Source: Dasypus novemcinctus
Lineage: Eukaryota > Chordata > Mammalia > Cingulata > Dasypodidae
DNA: 64,000 nucleotides
Assembly (NCBI RefSeq): GCF_030445035.2
Contig: NC_080677.1
Location: 155,621,169-155,685,168 of the forward strand
Direction of reading: 5' to 3'
Notes under the pieces: model-generated
Told to the model about the DNA's origin: nothing
The model's database searches: none
What the model saw: only the letters and a program-made list of their open reading frames with translations
Made by a program: the position numbers and the translations under genes
Part shown: positions 38,102-48,740 of the stretch, piece after piece
Layout of the letters: each line of letters opens with the position of its first letter
Numbering within the stretch: the first letter of the stretch is position 1

Positions 38102-38507
38102 TGTCTTAGTTTCCAAGGACTGCCAAGAGAAAGTGCCATAAATGTATTCTCTCACTGTCCTGGAGGCTAGAATCCTGAAATCAAGGTGTGAGGAGGGCCT
38201 CCTCCCCCTGAAAGAGGAGAGTCCCTCCTGGCCTCTTGCAGCTGCTGTTGGTGACCAGCACTTCTTGGCACTGCTTGGCTTGCAGCTGCAGCACTCGTCT
38301 CTGCCTCCACCTTCAGCGGCCTTCTCCTGTCTGTCTCTTCTTAGGAGGACACCAGGGACTTTGAACTCAGGGACCACTACTCTAGTTTGGTCTCTACTTA
38401 ACTAATCACCTTTTTAGAGACCCTATTTCCAGAAAGGGTCATGTTCACGGGACTAGGAATTAGGACTTGAACATGTCTTTTGGGAGGACATGATTCAACC
38501 CATAACA
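38102..38507 (-). mobile_element. Solo LTR with perfect TSD, MLT1-like
   Basis: Ends 'tgtcttagtttcc' and 'caacccataaca'. The flanking 5-mers are identical: 'cttcc' at 38097-38101 and 38508-38512. A 5-bp TSD fits the ERVL/MaLR group and fixes both LTR edges. The frame at 38142-38405 is inside it. Confidence 0.88.
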
Positions 38508-40199
38508 CTTCCCCTCACATGCCATTCAATTGCTCTTAGTCATATGGCCATACCTAATTACAAGAAAGGCTGGCAAAGGGAGACTGGCTGTACGTTCAGG
38601 AAGAAAAGGGAAATGGATTTTGTAGAATAGCAACCTTTTCCACAACACCTGAGGCCAAGAAACCTCATGAAGCACTTCACATTAATTTCAGAGGGATTAA
38701 ACAATGAGGTAGCTGCTATACAGGTCATCAGCACATTTCTTGGATTTTATGTATGATATATGTATATAAATGTAAATAAGGTTCAGTCTGAAGTCAATGA
38801 GCTGTTGGAAAGTTTCCTGGTATTCTTTGCTCTGATTCAGTTAATTCTAGTCCCTCTACAATGGAATTAATAAGAACACTTGCCACTCTATGGAACTAAT
38901 TGGGTACATTGAATAAGAAGTCTGGAAAACTAGATTTTCTTCCTTAAACTATCTCTCTATTCCTAAAACTGCCTGCCATTTCAACCTTTCACCTGTTCAC
39001 GAGCATTTTTCTGGAGCAAAGGAAGTACCAATGGGACTAATTTTAAATAGTAAATATTCCAAAAGTCATTTGCATATGACCTTTTCCTCCTAGTAAGTGT
39101 GTCTTCCTAACTTCATTGCCTGGCATAGCTCAAGGTGTGGTTTATATTTTTGTAAGTTAGAACGATCATCACTTGCTCCACACAACATCTAAGCAGGTCT
39201 TCCTCTGAACTGAAACATTCAGAGCCAGGACTGGGGTGGGTGTCCCCTGCCTGCATTGTTTGGACAGTGTCAGCTAGCAATTGGATTGTGTCAGCTCCCC
39301 TCTCCAAGGCCAGGAGCCACCTTGGATATGTATCATTTCCTCACAGGACTTTTGCTTCCAGAAGGATGACACTGTTTTTAAAGCACAGGGCACAGGCAAG
39401 TCTGTCCACAATCGCTTTTCCCACGCTACGAGTGACTTGGCACTGTGCCTTCTTACCTTCACCCAAGGCCTCATCTTGCTCAACTCCAGGCAGAGCTGTA
39501 CTCCGTGTGCAAGAGGAAGTCCCTCCCTTCTTCTAAAAATTTAGGAAGACTCCTCTGAAAGCAGGTTTTCCCCGTCTTTGGGCAGCAAGCACAGGTGGTT
39601 CCTTAAGTTCTAATCACATCCTACAGGAAAAACATTCTCAGCTGCCATTGAGCATTAGTGACAGGGTTCAAAAACCAAATGACTATGAGCATCTTGTAAT
39701 GTGATATAAAGTAGGACAAATATCATTTTAAATGCAGCTTGAAAGAAAATAAAGGAAATCCCAGAAACCAGAAATAAAGAGGAAGCTAAACCCAGAGCAG
39801 TCAGCCTGTGAGTGGACGCTGTGGCTGCCCTACAGGTGGGGTCATCAGTCTCAGAAATCTTGAGGCTTGGGTTTTAACGCTCCTGCCAAGACAGGAGGGG
39901 GAATTCTGGTCCCAAGCAAGTAAGGAGAGTCTTGATCTCCCTTACTTTAAGTTGGGGCTTTTAAAGAACAGTGTCCAATAAAAGACCAGACTAAATAAAT
40001 ATCCATGCAGTATCACAGAGAGACGACAAAAAACCTTCATGTCACTTCCTGCACTGGGGTTCAGGGGAAAAAGTCTTTCCTGGGCATTGACAAGTTGTAC
40101 CTCATACAGATTTTGGGTTCAATTTCGTATTATTTGTGCAAACTCAATTTAACAATATAACATAAAAATTGATCCAGGTTAAGGTACTGAACTCAGGCT
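38508..40199. other. No gene identified
   Basis: Unique sequence. The paired frames at 39240-39544 overlap a minus-strand frame and show no motif. Confidence 0.4.
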
Positions 40200-40651
40200 G
40201 CACAAGATTTTCTCAGAGGATGAGGCCACAATCAAAATTCTTCAAATGCCTGAAGAAATACTGCACTATGATTAAGAGCTAGCAAATGGAATTAACAATA
40301 ATGTTAAAACACAAGAACTTCACATAATTAGGCAATCTTAAAGAATATAAAAGAAGAATATTTGACATGATGAATGTCAGAAAGGAAGAAATTAAAATAA
40401 AAGCATAAGGCACTATTAAAATGTATCAGGCTAATATGAAGGGAACCAAATAAAAATTTTAGAAATAAAAATCTAGTAATTGAAATAAAAAACAAAGTGG
40501 ATAGGTTTCAGCTAATCAGACAGAGTTGACCAGAGAATCAGTGAGTTGAAAAGCAAATATGAGGAAATTATACAACACGCAATACCCAGATAGATCAAGA
40601 AATGGGAAATATCAGAGAAGTTAAGAGATATGCAGATAGCATGAATACACT
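40200..40651 (+). mobile_element. L1/HAL1 ORF1-region fragment, left part
   Basis: 'gagaatcagtgagttgaaaag', 'aagttaagagatatgcaga' match the sense ORF1 coiled-coil region of old L1. Interrupted by the LTR. Confidence 0.7.
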
Positions 40652-41233
40652 TGTAGCAGTTTGATATTATTGATGAATTCCAAAAAGAAATATTGGGTTA
40701 TGTTTGTAAACTGATCTTTTCCTTGGGCATACTAGATTATATTAGATTCTAGGTTACGTGGTTACTTAATCAGGTAAACCTTTTGTATCATTAGGGTGCT
40801 GAGTACCCACCCCTTGGTGGGTGGGGACTCACAGATAGTAGGCATGGCAAAGGACAGAGTTGGGGGCTTTCAATGTTGGAATTTTGAAGTTGGAGTTTGA
40901 TGCTGAAGCTGGAGCCCCAGGGAGAGAGATACAGAGCCGTTCACCTGATAGTCTACAGCTGACCTTGTGGAGAGAGGCAAAGCCTAGAGACCCTCATAGT
41001 CTACAGCTGACCTTGTGGAGAAAACAGAGGAGCTGAGCCCAGAGGAACCCAGGAAGCCTGAACCCTCACATATGTTGGCAGCCATTTTGCTCTAACACAT
41101 GAAAACAGACTTTGGTGAGGGAAGTAACTTATGCTTTATGGCCTGGTATCTGTAAGCTCCTGCCTCAAATAAATACCCTTTATACAAACCTTTCTGGTAT
41201 TTTGCATCAGCACCCCTTGGGCTGACTAACACA
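40652..41233 (+). mobile_element. Solo LTR with internal duplication
   Basis: Starts 'tgtagcagtttgat', ends 'gactaacaca'; has 'cctcaaataaataccc' near the 3' end, as in the LTR at 13.8 kb. A 26-bp exact direct repeat lies at 40948-40973 and 40996-41021. No clear 5-bp TSD is seen. Confidence 0.82.
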
Positions 41234-41660
41234 TCACCCAAGTAGATATAATAGGAGTCCCAGAAAGAAAGACTAGAGAGAATGAGGAGAACCAATATTC
41301 AAAGACAGAATAGTCAAAAATTTTCTGGAATTTATCAAAGGCTATCTGTAGATTCAGGAAATGAAATACATTCTAAGCAAAATAAATAAAACAACTCCAC
41401 AGCTGGACACTTCATGGTGAAGCTGCAAAACACAAGGCAAAGAGAAGATCTTAAAAGCTACCAGAGAGAATATCCTTTAGACTGAGAGCAGCAATCAAAG
41501 ACAAAAGACAACACAAGAAGATAACTCTGAATCTAAATTTTACCCCTACCTAAAATATTGCTTAAGAGTGAGGAAAACTATCTCCAGACAAACCAAGATT
41601 GAGAGCATTTAACCCATTAACTCTCACCGAAGGAACACTTAAAAGATGTTCTTCAGGAGA
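41234..41660 (+). mobile_element. L1/HAL1 ORF1-region fragment, middle part
   Basis: 'gagtcccagaaagaaagac', 'cacttcatggtgaagctgc' and 'gcaaagagaagatcttaaaag' are classic L1 ORF1 text in sense, in register with the segment before the LTR. Confidence 0.82.
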
Positions 41661-41760
41661 GCAAGTGTAGCACAGTGGCTAAGCACCTGCTTCCCATATA
41701 TGAGGTCCCAGGTTCAATCCCAGGTACCTCATTTAAAAAAAAATTAAATTTAAATTTTTA
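41661..41760 (+). mobile_element. DAS SINE monomer with long TSD
   Basis: Unit 'gtgtagcacagtggctaag' with B box 'caggttcaatcccagg', then a short A-rich tail. The TSD is 20 bp: 41641-41660 and 41761-41780 match at 19 of 20. It sits inside the L1 ORF1 region. Confidence 0.93.
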
Positions 41761-41780
41761 AAAAGATGCTCTTCAGGAGA

Positions 41781-42725
41781 AGGTAATGGAACCCCAAAGA
41801 AACCAACATGAAGTAAGAAGCAATGGTAAGCAATGGCATTGGCAAATGTTCAGGAAAATCTAAACAAGCTTGTATAAAAATATAATGACATCTTTTAGGA
41901 AAGAGGTTCAAAAAATGGCGTAAAATACTAGATAAAAATGACTTGTTTGGTTGAGGAGAGTCAGAAAGGATAGAAGGTAAAGCATAGCAAGAGCCAAGTG
42001 TTGTGTAAGAATAGAGCAGAAACAATGCCTGAGTTCAGATTTTGTTATTTAAAAAAAAATTTTCTAATTAAAGTTAAAAAAATTGAAGGTAACCATTAAA
42101 AGAATAGGAATGGAACATACAACTTCCAAAGAGAATGAGCAAAATGCAATAAGGAAATTCAGAAAACTCAATCATTCGAGAAAAAGGTAGAAGAGGAGAA
42201 AATAAGAGGGAAAAAATTTTACATATAGCATGTGTAAATATGGTAAACAGAAAATACAAAATAAGATAGTAGAAATAAGGTTTTTAAAATCACAATAAAT
42301 ATAGGATATATAAAGCATGTATTAAAATATAAAAAATGATAAAATAAATGGACTAAACTGTTAGATTTCATTCAGTTCGTGAAAAAGGACACAATACACG
42401 AAAGACTGCTGCAATGGGCTTTAAACATATAGATGGCATGCTCAGCCTCACTTGTAATTAAAGAAACAATGAATTCACACATGAATTTTTAAATGAAAAT
42501 CCCTAGGGCTCAAGGGTAAATTTGCATTCTTTTAAAATGTTGGCTATAATGCGAATTTTTGTGATTTGGTACAATTTACAACATGTATCAAAAATCTTTA
42601 AACATGCACACCCAGAAATTGCACTTTGAGCAAATAATTGGTGTGTGTGTAAAACTTTATCTATACAGATGTTCTAATGAATTATTTATAATATCAAATA
42701 TCTGAGATCTAAATACCCAACAATT
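41781..42725 (+). mobile_element. Old L1 fragment continuing 3'
   Basis: Decayed L1 sense sequence; 42430-42725 shows the ORF2 3' text 'cacacccagaaattgcac', 'atttataatatcaaat', 'aaatacccaacaattag'. Confidence 0.6.
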
Positions 42726-42834
42726 AGAATGTTAAAGTACTATTACTAATACTACTAATAACAGAATTCTTATTAGTGATGTATTGATAAACATTAATTA
42801 TATTGCTAATAATACTAATAGTAATAAGGAGAAT

Positions 42835-43060
42835 ATTTATTGAGTTTATTATGTGTTAGACATTATTCTACACAGTTTACTGATTAACACATCTTAATCT
42901 CCATTATAAATATATGAGGTAGGCATTATGATCACCCCCACTTTACAGATAAGGAAATGGAGCTACACTGAATTTACCAATCTGCTTAAAGTCACACAAC
43001 AAAATGAACAGAAGAGCCAGCATTAGAATCCAAACACATTTGTCTCCAGAACCATCACAA
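42835..43060 (-). mobile_element. MIR SINE
   Basis: MIR complement: 'tatgaggtaggcattatgat', 'cccccactttacagataagg', 'taaagtcacacaac', 'agccagcattagaatcc'. Near full length. Confidence 0.9.
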
Positions 43061-43099
43061 CATCTGTTTTTTTGACTTTGCAGCCAATGAAAAGTTTAT

Positions 43100-43390
43100 T
43101 ATAGGGAATATTATGTTTTAAATAACACTAAGTATATGAAGCAATGTGTATAGTAAGTCCTAATACTGTAAACCTATGTATAAATATACATATATTAGAA
43201 TAGAAAGTCTTTTACATACAGGCATATTTAGACACAGGAAAAAGCATGGAAGCATATAATGAAGTAGTAATGATCTCTTCTCTGGGTACTAGGATTACTG
43301 GTAACTCACGTTTGTGCTTTTTCATTTTTCAGATTTCTACAAGGAACATATTTTACTCATGCAATCTGAACCGAAGAACATGTAATTGCA
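43100..43390 (+). mobile_element. Old L1M 3' end
   Basis: 'ctctgggtactaggattac' and 'atttctacaaggaacatatt' match L1ME 3' ends. This explains the splice-like 'tttttcag' at 43331. Confidence 0.6.
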
Positions 43391-43836
43391 GAAACAGAGA
43401 AACAGGTATGTCTGGGTGGGGTAGGGATGGGATGTGGCCAGGAGGGAGAAGATGCGGGGCGGTGGCAACGGAAAAGGAAGCCCCTTTGTTTCCCAGGGCT
43501 TCCTGCCCCGCGTTGCCTAAATCTGCATTTCCCCGGCACCCACACGAGCCAGATTCTCTTCCACCAACCCCGAGCCTCTCCAGCTGCATCTCTTGGCAGC
43601 TATCTGTGCTGCCCTGGGTCAGCTGCCATCATTTGTTCTCTTGGTCGGTCCAAGAAGACCCTGAATTACTTCTTGAGTCAACAGAGGTGTTTCCTTTATG
43701 TCATCTGAGGAAATGGGTCCAGGTGTACAGTCCGTTGCAGGAGACAATAGTAATTCACGAAATGCAGTCAACAAATGTTGATTGGGTGCCTACCGTGTGC
43801 CAGACACCATGCTTTTAGGTCAAGCAACCTTGATTT
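43391..43836. other. GC-rich unique stretch
   Basis: Contains the downstream part of a 190-codon plus-strand frame (43246-43818) whose start lies in the L1M relic, with a competing minus-strand frame. No recognisable domain. At 43766-43805 'caacaaatgttgattgggtgcc' is a fragment of an ancient mammalian repeat. Confidence 0.4.
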
Positions 43837-43873
43837 CAAGGATATTAAACTTCTTTTTTCTTTTTTTTCTTAT

Positions 43874-44037
43874 CGGGGGAAAGCACGGACACAGACCACC
43901 ACAAACACAAATTATGCAGCCGAGTTTCCCCCACCTGGGGAAATCGCAGGGGTCAGCAGGTCCCCAGCGCAATGGATCAGCCCCGTCCTGGGAAAACCAC
44001 CTTCCTGAGCGTGGTGTCTCCCCTGCCAGGTAAGTAT
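43874..44037 (-). pseudogene. U1 snRNA retropseudogene, copy 1
   Basis: The minus strand is a complete 164-nt U1 small nuclear RNA sequence. It starts with the 5' splice-site-recognising end ATACTTACCTG and includes the 'ggaaggtggttttccc' stem region, 'gctgacccctgcgatttccc' and the Sm-site region 'cataatttgtg'. From memory it differs from human U1 at about 24 positions (about 85% identity), with stem-loop 4 the most altered. An A-rich tail follows on the minus strand (43854-43873). A 17-bp TSD with one mismatch lies at 43837-43853 and 44038-44054. U1 normally pairs with the 5' splice site in the U1 snRNP. The changes, tail and TSD mark this as an L1-mobilised dead copy with no U1 promoter element seen. 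The open frames across it are artefacts. Confidence 0.96.
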
Positions 44038-44054
44038 CAAGGACATTAAACTTC

Positions 44055-47000
44055 ATCAGCTTCTTCCGTTACATTCTTCTAGCACTTTTGTTTTACATAA
44101 AGAAGAGCACAACTATAAAGTTGCCTTTGATATAGATATAAACCACAACCACCTCCTCTAGCAAGATTCTAAAGGTTCTAGGTCTAAGAATAGGATTTCC
44201 CTAATCCATGAATAAGCTCATGCATGCTAACAAATGTCCAAGCAACTGTTTGGCTAAGACTAATTTATATTCTCCATTGTAGTTAAGGTTCTACTATTCC
44301 CTCCAAATACCAAATTAAAACCAAATCTCCAGCACATAGGAACTGTCTTCACACTCACCTTTTAGTCATAACCCTATTAGTCCCAACTGGGTGGAAGCAT
44401 CCTGCCCAACTGAGGTTTAGAGAAGTTTCCTGCTGAAAACCCACCATTTTTCACCTCAAATCCTCCCAAATTAGACCTTCTGTGTGACCCAGAAGCTACA
44501 GGCACAAACCAGTCCTCTCAAGGTCAACCCTCTGGAAATACGCCCTGCCTTTTGAGATACAGAAGTTATGGAGAGACTTCACACTGATCACTTTTTAAGA
44601 AAATCTTCCTTGGCTCATCTTGGACCTTCTCAGCACCTCTTCCAAATGCTTTAGTAGTTCAACAGCATCCAGAATATGTGACAACCCTTGAATTACCATG
44701 CTGCTTTCACGTGGAGTTTCACTTTTTCTCTTTCAGGAATTCTAATACTCTTAATTGTCGAGAAGCTAAGGAGTCCTCAGTCAAGCAGAGAAGACAAGTT
44801 GAGAAAATGCAAGTAAAATGAAAGTTGACTTTCACCCTTGGCCTATACTGGTCTAAACTAAATTAAGCTCTGAGGAGATTATTGCTTGACTGGTGGTTTT
44901 TTCCCAAGTAGTCATTAAAGATTTATATGAAATAATTTAAACAATAAAATTTTATTTTTCTTATGCCATAAAAACTGAGAGAAGGGAATATGTCCTACAC
45001 AGAATAATCCTAACACTAACTGGACCAAGGATTCAGGAAGCAGGATCATTCAACAACCTGTCTCCCTCCATCTGCTTTTCTCCCTCATATACAGAAATTA
45101 ACAGGAATCTTGCTAGCAGTAGTCTAAAAAGTCCATTCATTTGAAGCTAGAAAACTAATAAACATCCGATCACCAATGAAAAGGAGCTGGGGGGTGGGGT
45201 GGGACACGGGTTGCACATATCTCAAGTCTCACTAGAGGACTTGGCCACTCAATTCTTTTCTCTCTCTTCTAGTTTTCTTGAAGCAAAGAAATCTCTTCTC
45301 TCAGGAATGTTCAGGCTGTAACTTTGAAAACATGCCACATCCTTCCCCCAGCCCCAAAGAAATCAGCGAGTGTCACCGCTACAATCTCCATCTTCTTATC
45401 TGCACCAAAGAAACAAGGAATAAACTGGGCTGAATCATGCCATGGCAGGCTGAGTGGGTTGTGTCAGGCGTGCAGTTCCCAATAAATCATTTGTTTCACC
45501 AAGTTCAATACGTTCCATTCCGTGGCACCTCGCATGGTATCTCAGACTTGGGGACCAAAACTCTTCTTTGCCATCACATAGGCAGTAAAAAAGGCCATGA
45601 GTTAGCTTTCTCACAGCTGGGTAGAATGCGCTGGCAAACCAGCCCCCTAGAACAAGCCACTTGTCCTCTGTCCTCTGGTCATCAGCTGAGTCTGGTCACC
45701 TGGGGAGAAGGTTTCGCTTTCAGACAAGTTGGGTCCAATTGCAGGCTCTTTTGTGGATGACCCGACATTCCTGCCCTGACCCCACTCTGACTCAGGAAGT
45801 TTTCTTGACCTGGATTTCAGTGGGAAAGCGCTCGCGAGTTTTCAAGCGAAAACTGCAGTGCCTAAAACTTTTTAGGCAGGATGGCTGTCTGTACAGAAAG
45901 GCTAGAAGGAAACACACCTGGACAACTCTTTAATGTTTTTCCAATTTTAAAAAATCGCCTGCAATGGGCATAAATTACATTCATAATTTTAAAAATTAAT
46001 ATTAAGAGTATGGTATCATTTTAAAAAAACATATAAACCTCAGTTTTTCAATATTGAAAGAAATTTTGCTCTATGAGTAATAATCTAGAAAGTAGATTTG
46101 TTTAAAAAAGTAGTTGTCATGTTTGCCTTGTATTTTATTCCTTTTAACTTTTTGCTTTGGGCTTTGCTTTTCTTAAATTCCTAAATTCATAATATTCTTA
46201 GTTATTAAACACTACACTGTCAATGTAAACTAGAAAAAAGAAAATAAGGAACTGGATGTTTGTTTAGGCCTTGGCTTCTGCTACAAGCAGATTTATATTC
46301 TTTTAGTTCAGAAGACAAAATATTGAAATAAGGCATTTCTTTTAGAAGTAACTAAATTACATAATTTTATTGTCAATTGAAAAAAGTTGTAAGCCTATTA
46401 ATTTAAACGAAAATAGTTTTTAAATAGAAACCTATTTCAGTGCCCATAAATATTTTTTGGAACCCACACACAAAACTGTAAATTTTTTTGTCACCATGAA
46501 TTGTATGAAGCAGTCAATCTTAATTCCTTGGGACAAGAACATCAAAGAAGTAATTTGTGTTTTACCCAAATCATTTTCAAATAATTATAAATTATTTTCA
46601 AATGGGGAGGGGGTAAGTACCCTAAAAAAGTCCCATACTACAAATATTTTAATTGATGGCACATTATATTACCTAGTTTGAAAAAGCCAAACTATTTTCT
46701 CCCCACTTAGCTTCTCATTCCCCAATATTTGCTTGTTGTTATAAGTCATACTGTATAGAATTCCTATTCCCTTTATCCCATTAAGATGGACAAGTGGAAT
46801 AACAATTAGTTTTGTAGCACTACATGTTATTGTAATAAGATGCTTTTATTCATTGATTTTTTTTAAAAACCTGAAATGTACTTCTCCTTGTCTACTTTGA
46901 CCACATACCATCGTCTTAGTTAATTATAATTCAGTCCTGTTCCTAGACTGCTAGCATTTATCCTACAGCTATCTTAAAGTGCCAGTGTATGCCTGCAGGG

Positions 47001-47101
47001 TTTTAAAAAAACAGTCTGGAGTGACACACTTGATTATACCTAATATTCAATGTAGCGTCATCCCTTCCAGCTCTCTTATTTGTCCATGGATGATGTGCAC
47101 T
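44055..47101. other. Unique sequence; weak exon candidate at 44737
   Basis: No repeats recognised. A good acceptor-like sequence ('cactttttctctttcag') precedes a short open stretch at 44738-44821 with a poly(A)-signal-like AATAAA at 44943-44948; see findings. 45950-46950 is AT-rich, UTR-like DNA. Frames such as 45437-45933 have no known domain. Confidence 0.4.
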
Positions 47102-47114
47102 AAGGAGGGAAATG

Positions 47115-47489
47115 GGAAACGGACTTTGGCCCAGTGGTTAGGGCGTCCGCCTACCACATGGGAGGTCCGCGGTTCAAACCCCGGGCCTCCTTGACCCGTG
47201 TGGAGCTGGCCCACGCGCAGTGCTGATGCGTGCAAGGAGTGCCCTGCCACGCAGGGGTGTCCCCCGCGTAGGGGAGCCCCACGCGCAAGGAGTGCGCCCC
47301 GTAAGGAGAGCCGCCCAGTGCGAAAGAAAGTGCAGCCTGCCCAGGAATGGCGCTGCCCACACTTCCTGTGCCGCTGACGACAACAGAAGCGGACAAAGAA
47401 ACAAGACGCAGCAAACAGACACAGAGAACAGACAACCAGGGGAGGGGAGGGGAATTAAATAAATAAAAATAAATCTTTAAAAAAAAAAA
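47115..47489 (+). mobile_element. Young DAS SINE (chimeric)
   Basis: Head 'ggaaacggactttggcccag' with 'ggttcaaaccccgg', body, and a pure A-run tail. A perfect 13-bp TSD, 'aaggagggaaatg', lies at 47102-47114 and 47490-47502. The frames at 47151-47648 are SINE antisense. Confidence 0.96.
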
Positions 47490-47502
47490 AAGGAGGGAAA
47501 TG

Positions 47503-48123
47503 CTCATCCAAAAATTCTCCTTCAGTGCTGGCTTGTCCTGCTCTAGTGCCTGTGATCCCGCCCAGGTGTTCACTGCCAGCTGAAGGATCCACGGGTTTTC
47601 CGGGCAGCTTTTCTGCTCAGAGTAATCCTGGGGTTGCTTCCCTGTCACCCAGAGTGTGGTCCCTGGCCACCTCCTTCTGCTCTGAAAGCCTGAAGCCCAG
47701 AGTTAGTTGCAGTGTGTGTGTGCACCTGTGCCCATGTGACACCTCAGGAGTTGCCTCCTCCCCGCCCAGCTAGTGAGAGGTGGCAGACGCGGTCCCCTGT
47801 GGCCCTGCAAGGCCCCGAGGAGTGGCTGACCTTACCTCATTCCTGTGCTTCTGAGCCACTTCTAACCCTGCAGGTGTGGGCTTGTTGCCTTTGCCTGACG
47901 ATGAAGAATGCTGGATCTTGGGACATTTTCGTAGTCACATTTGCCATTACTGAGGTCTGCTAGCAAAGATGCTCAGAAACTTACTGGTGATTAGGGGAGT
48001 ACTACTCCCAGGACACCTTTCCAGAACGGCCTGGTAGTGACCTCACATTACAGAAATGACAGATACCAGTTTTGGCAAAACATTGGTGAAATAAAAGTAT
48101 ATTTTCAATTAAAAAAAAAAAAA
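47503..48123 (+). pseudogene. Possible mRNA-3'-end retrocopy, parent unknown
   Basis: Ends with an AATAAA (48091-48096), about 14 nt of spacer, then a 13-A run (48111-48123). That is the signature of a polyadenylated transcript copied back into the genome. The start is uncertain and no TSD was found. Frames at 47525-47963 carry no domain I recognise. It could equally be a genomic A-run after a chance AATAAA. Confidence 0.35.
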
Positions 48124-48225
48124 CTTCAACAATGGATTTTGTTTTTAAAGCCTGGTTAACCATTTCAGTAACTCATAGCTACCACGCAAATTGGTAGACT
48201 GTAGACCCGATCAGAAGGCACTCGT

Positions 48226-48740
48226 GGGAAGCGGATGTGGCTCAAGGGGTAGGCTTCTGCCTATCAAATGGGAGGACCTGGGTTCGATCCCTGGGGCCTC
48301 CCAGTGAAAAAGAAAAAGAGAAAGCGTGCCCGCGCAGTTAGCTAGCGCCTGCAAGGCAAGCCAGTGCGTGCGTGGCAAGCTGAGTGGCCACGCAGCGAGA
48401 GTGCCCGCACGGTGAGCCAGTGCCCATGCAAGTGAGTCATGCAGCAAGGTGATGACGCAACAAAAGAGAGACGAAGGGGAGAGTCAAGATGAAGTGCAGC
48501 CGAAACCAGGAACCAAGGTGGCGCAGCTAACAGGGAATCTCACTCCACATCAGAGGTCCCCAGGATCGAATCCCGGTGAATCCTAGAGGAGAAAAAATGA
48601 GAAGAGAAGGCAAAAGAAAAGAAAAGAAAAGAAAAAGAAATAGACACAGAAGATAACACAGCAAATGGATATGGTAAAACAGCAGGGTGGGGGGAGGGGG
48701 AAAGGGGGATTAAATGAATCTTTTTTTTAAAAAAAAGAGG
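48226..48740 (+). mobile_element. Composite DAS SINE with a second tRNA-like unit
   Basis: The first unit starts 'gggaagcggatgtggctcaa' with B box 'gggttcgatccctgg' and is followed by GC-rich imperfect repeats around 'agccagtgcg'. A second tRNA-like block at about 48510-48590 has 'aaggtggcgcagctaac' and B box 'ggatcgaatcccgg'. An AAAAG-rich stretch (48610-48645) and A-rich end follow. A likely TSD is 'aggcactcgt' (48216-48225) and 'aggtgctcgt' (48741-48750), 8 of 10 matching. This would make the whole 515 bp one insertion. Confidence 0.8.

Noticed and set aside
43246-43818. 190-codon plus-strand frame with splice-like flanks near 43336 and 43408
   Set aside because: The start and the acceptor lie in an L1M 3' end relic; the rest has no recognised domain and a competing minus-strand frame.
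43820-44056. Small minus-strand protein across 43.8-44.1 kb (similar one at 55342-55581)
   Set aside because: Both are translations of U1 snRNA pseudogenes, which explains their resemblance.
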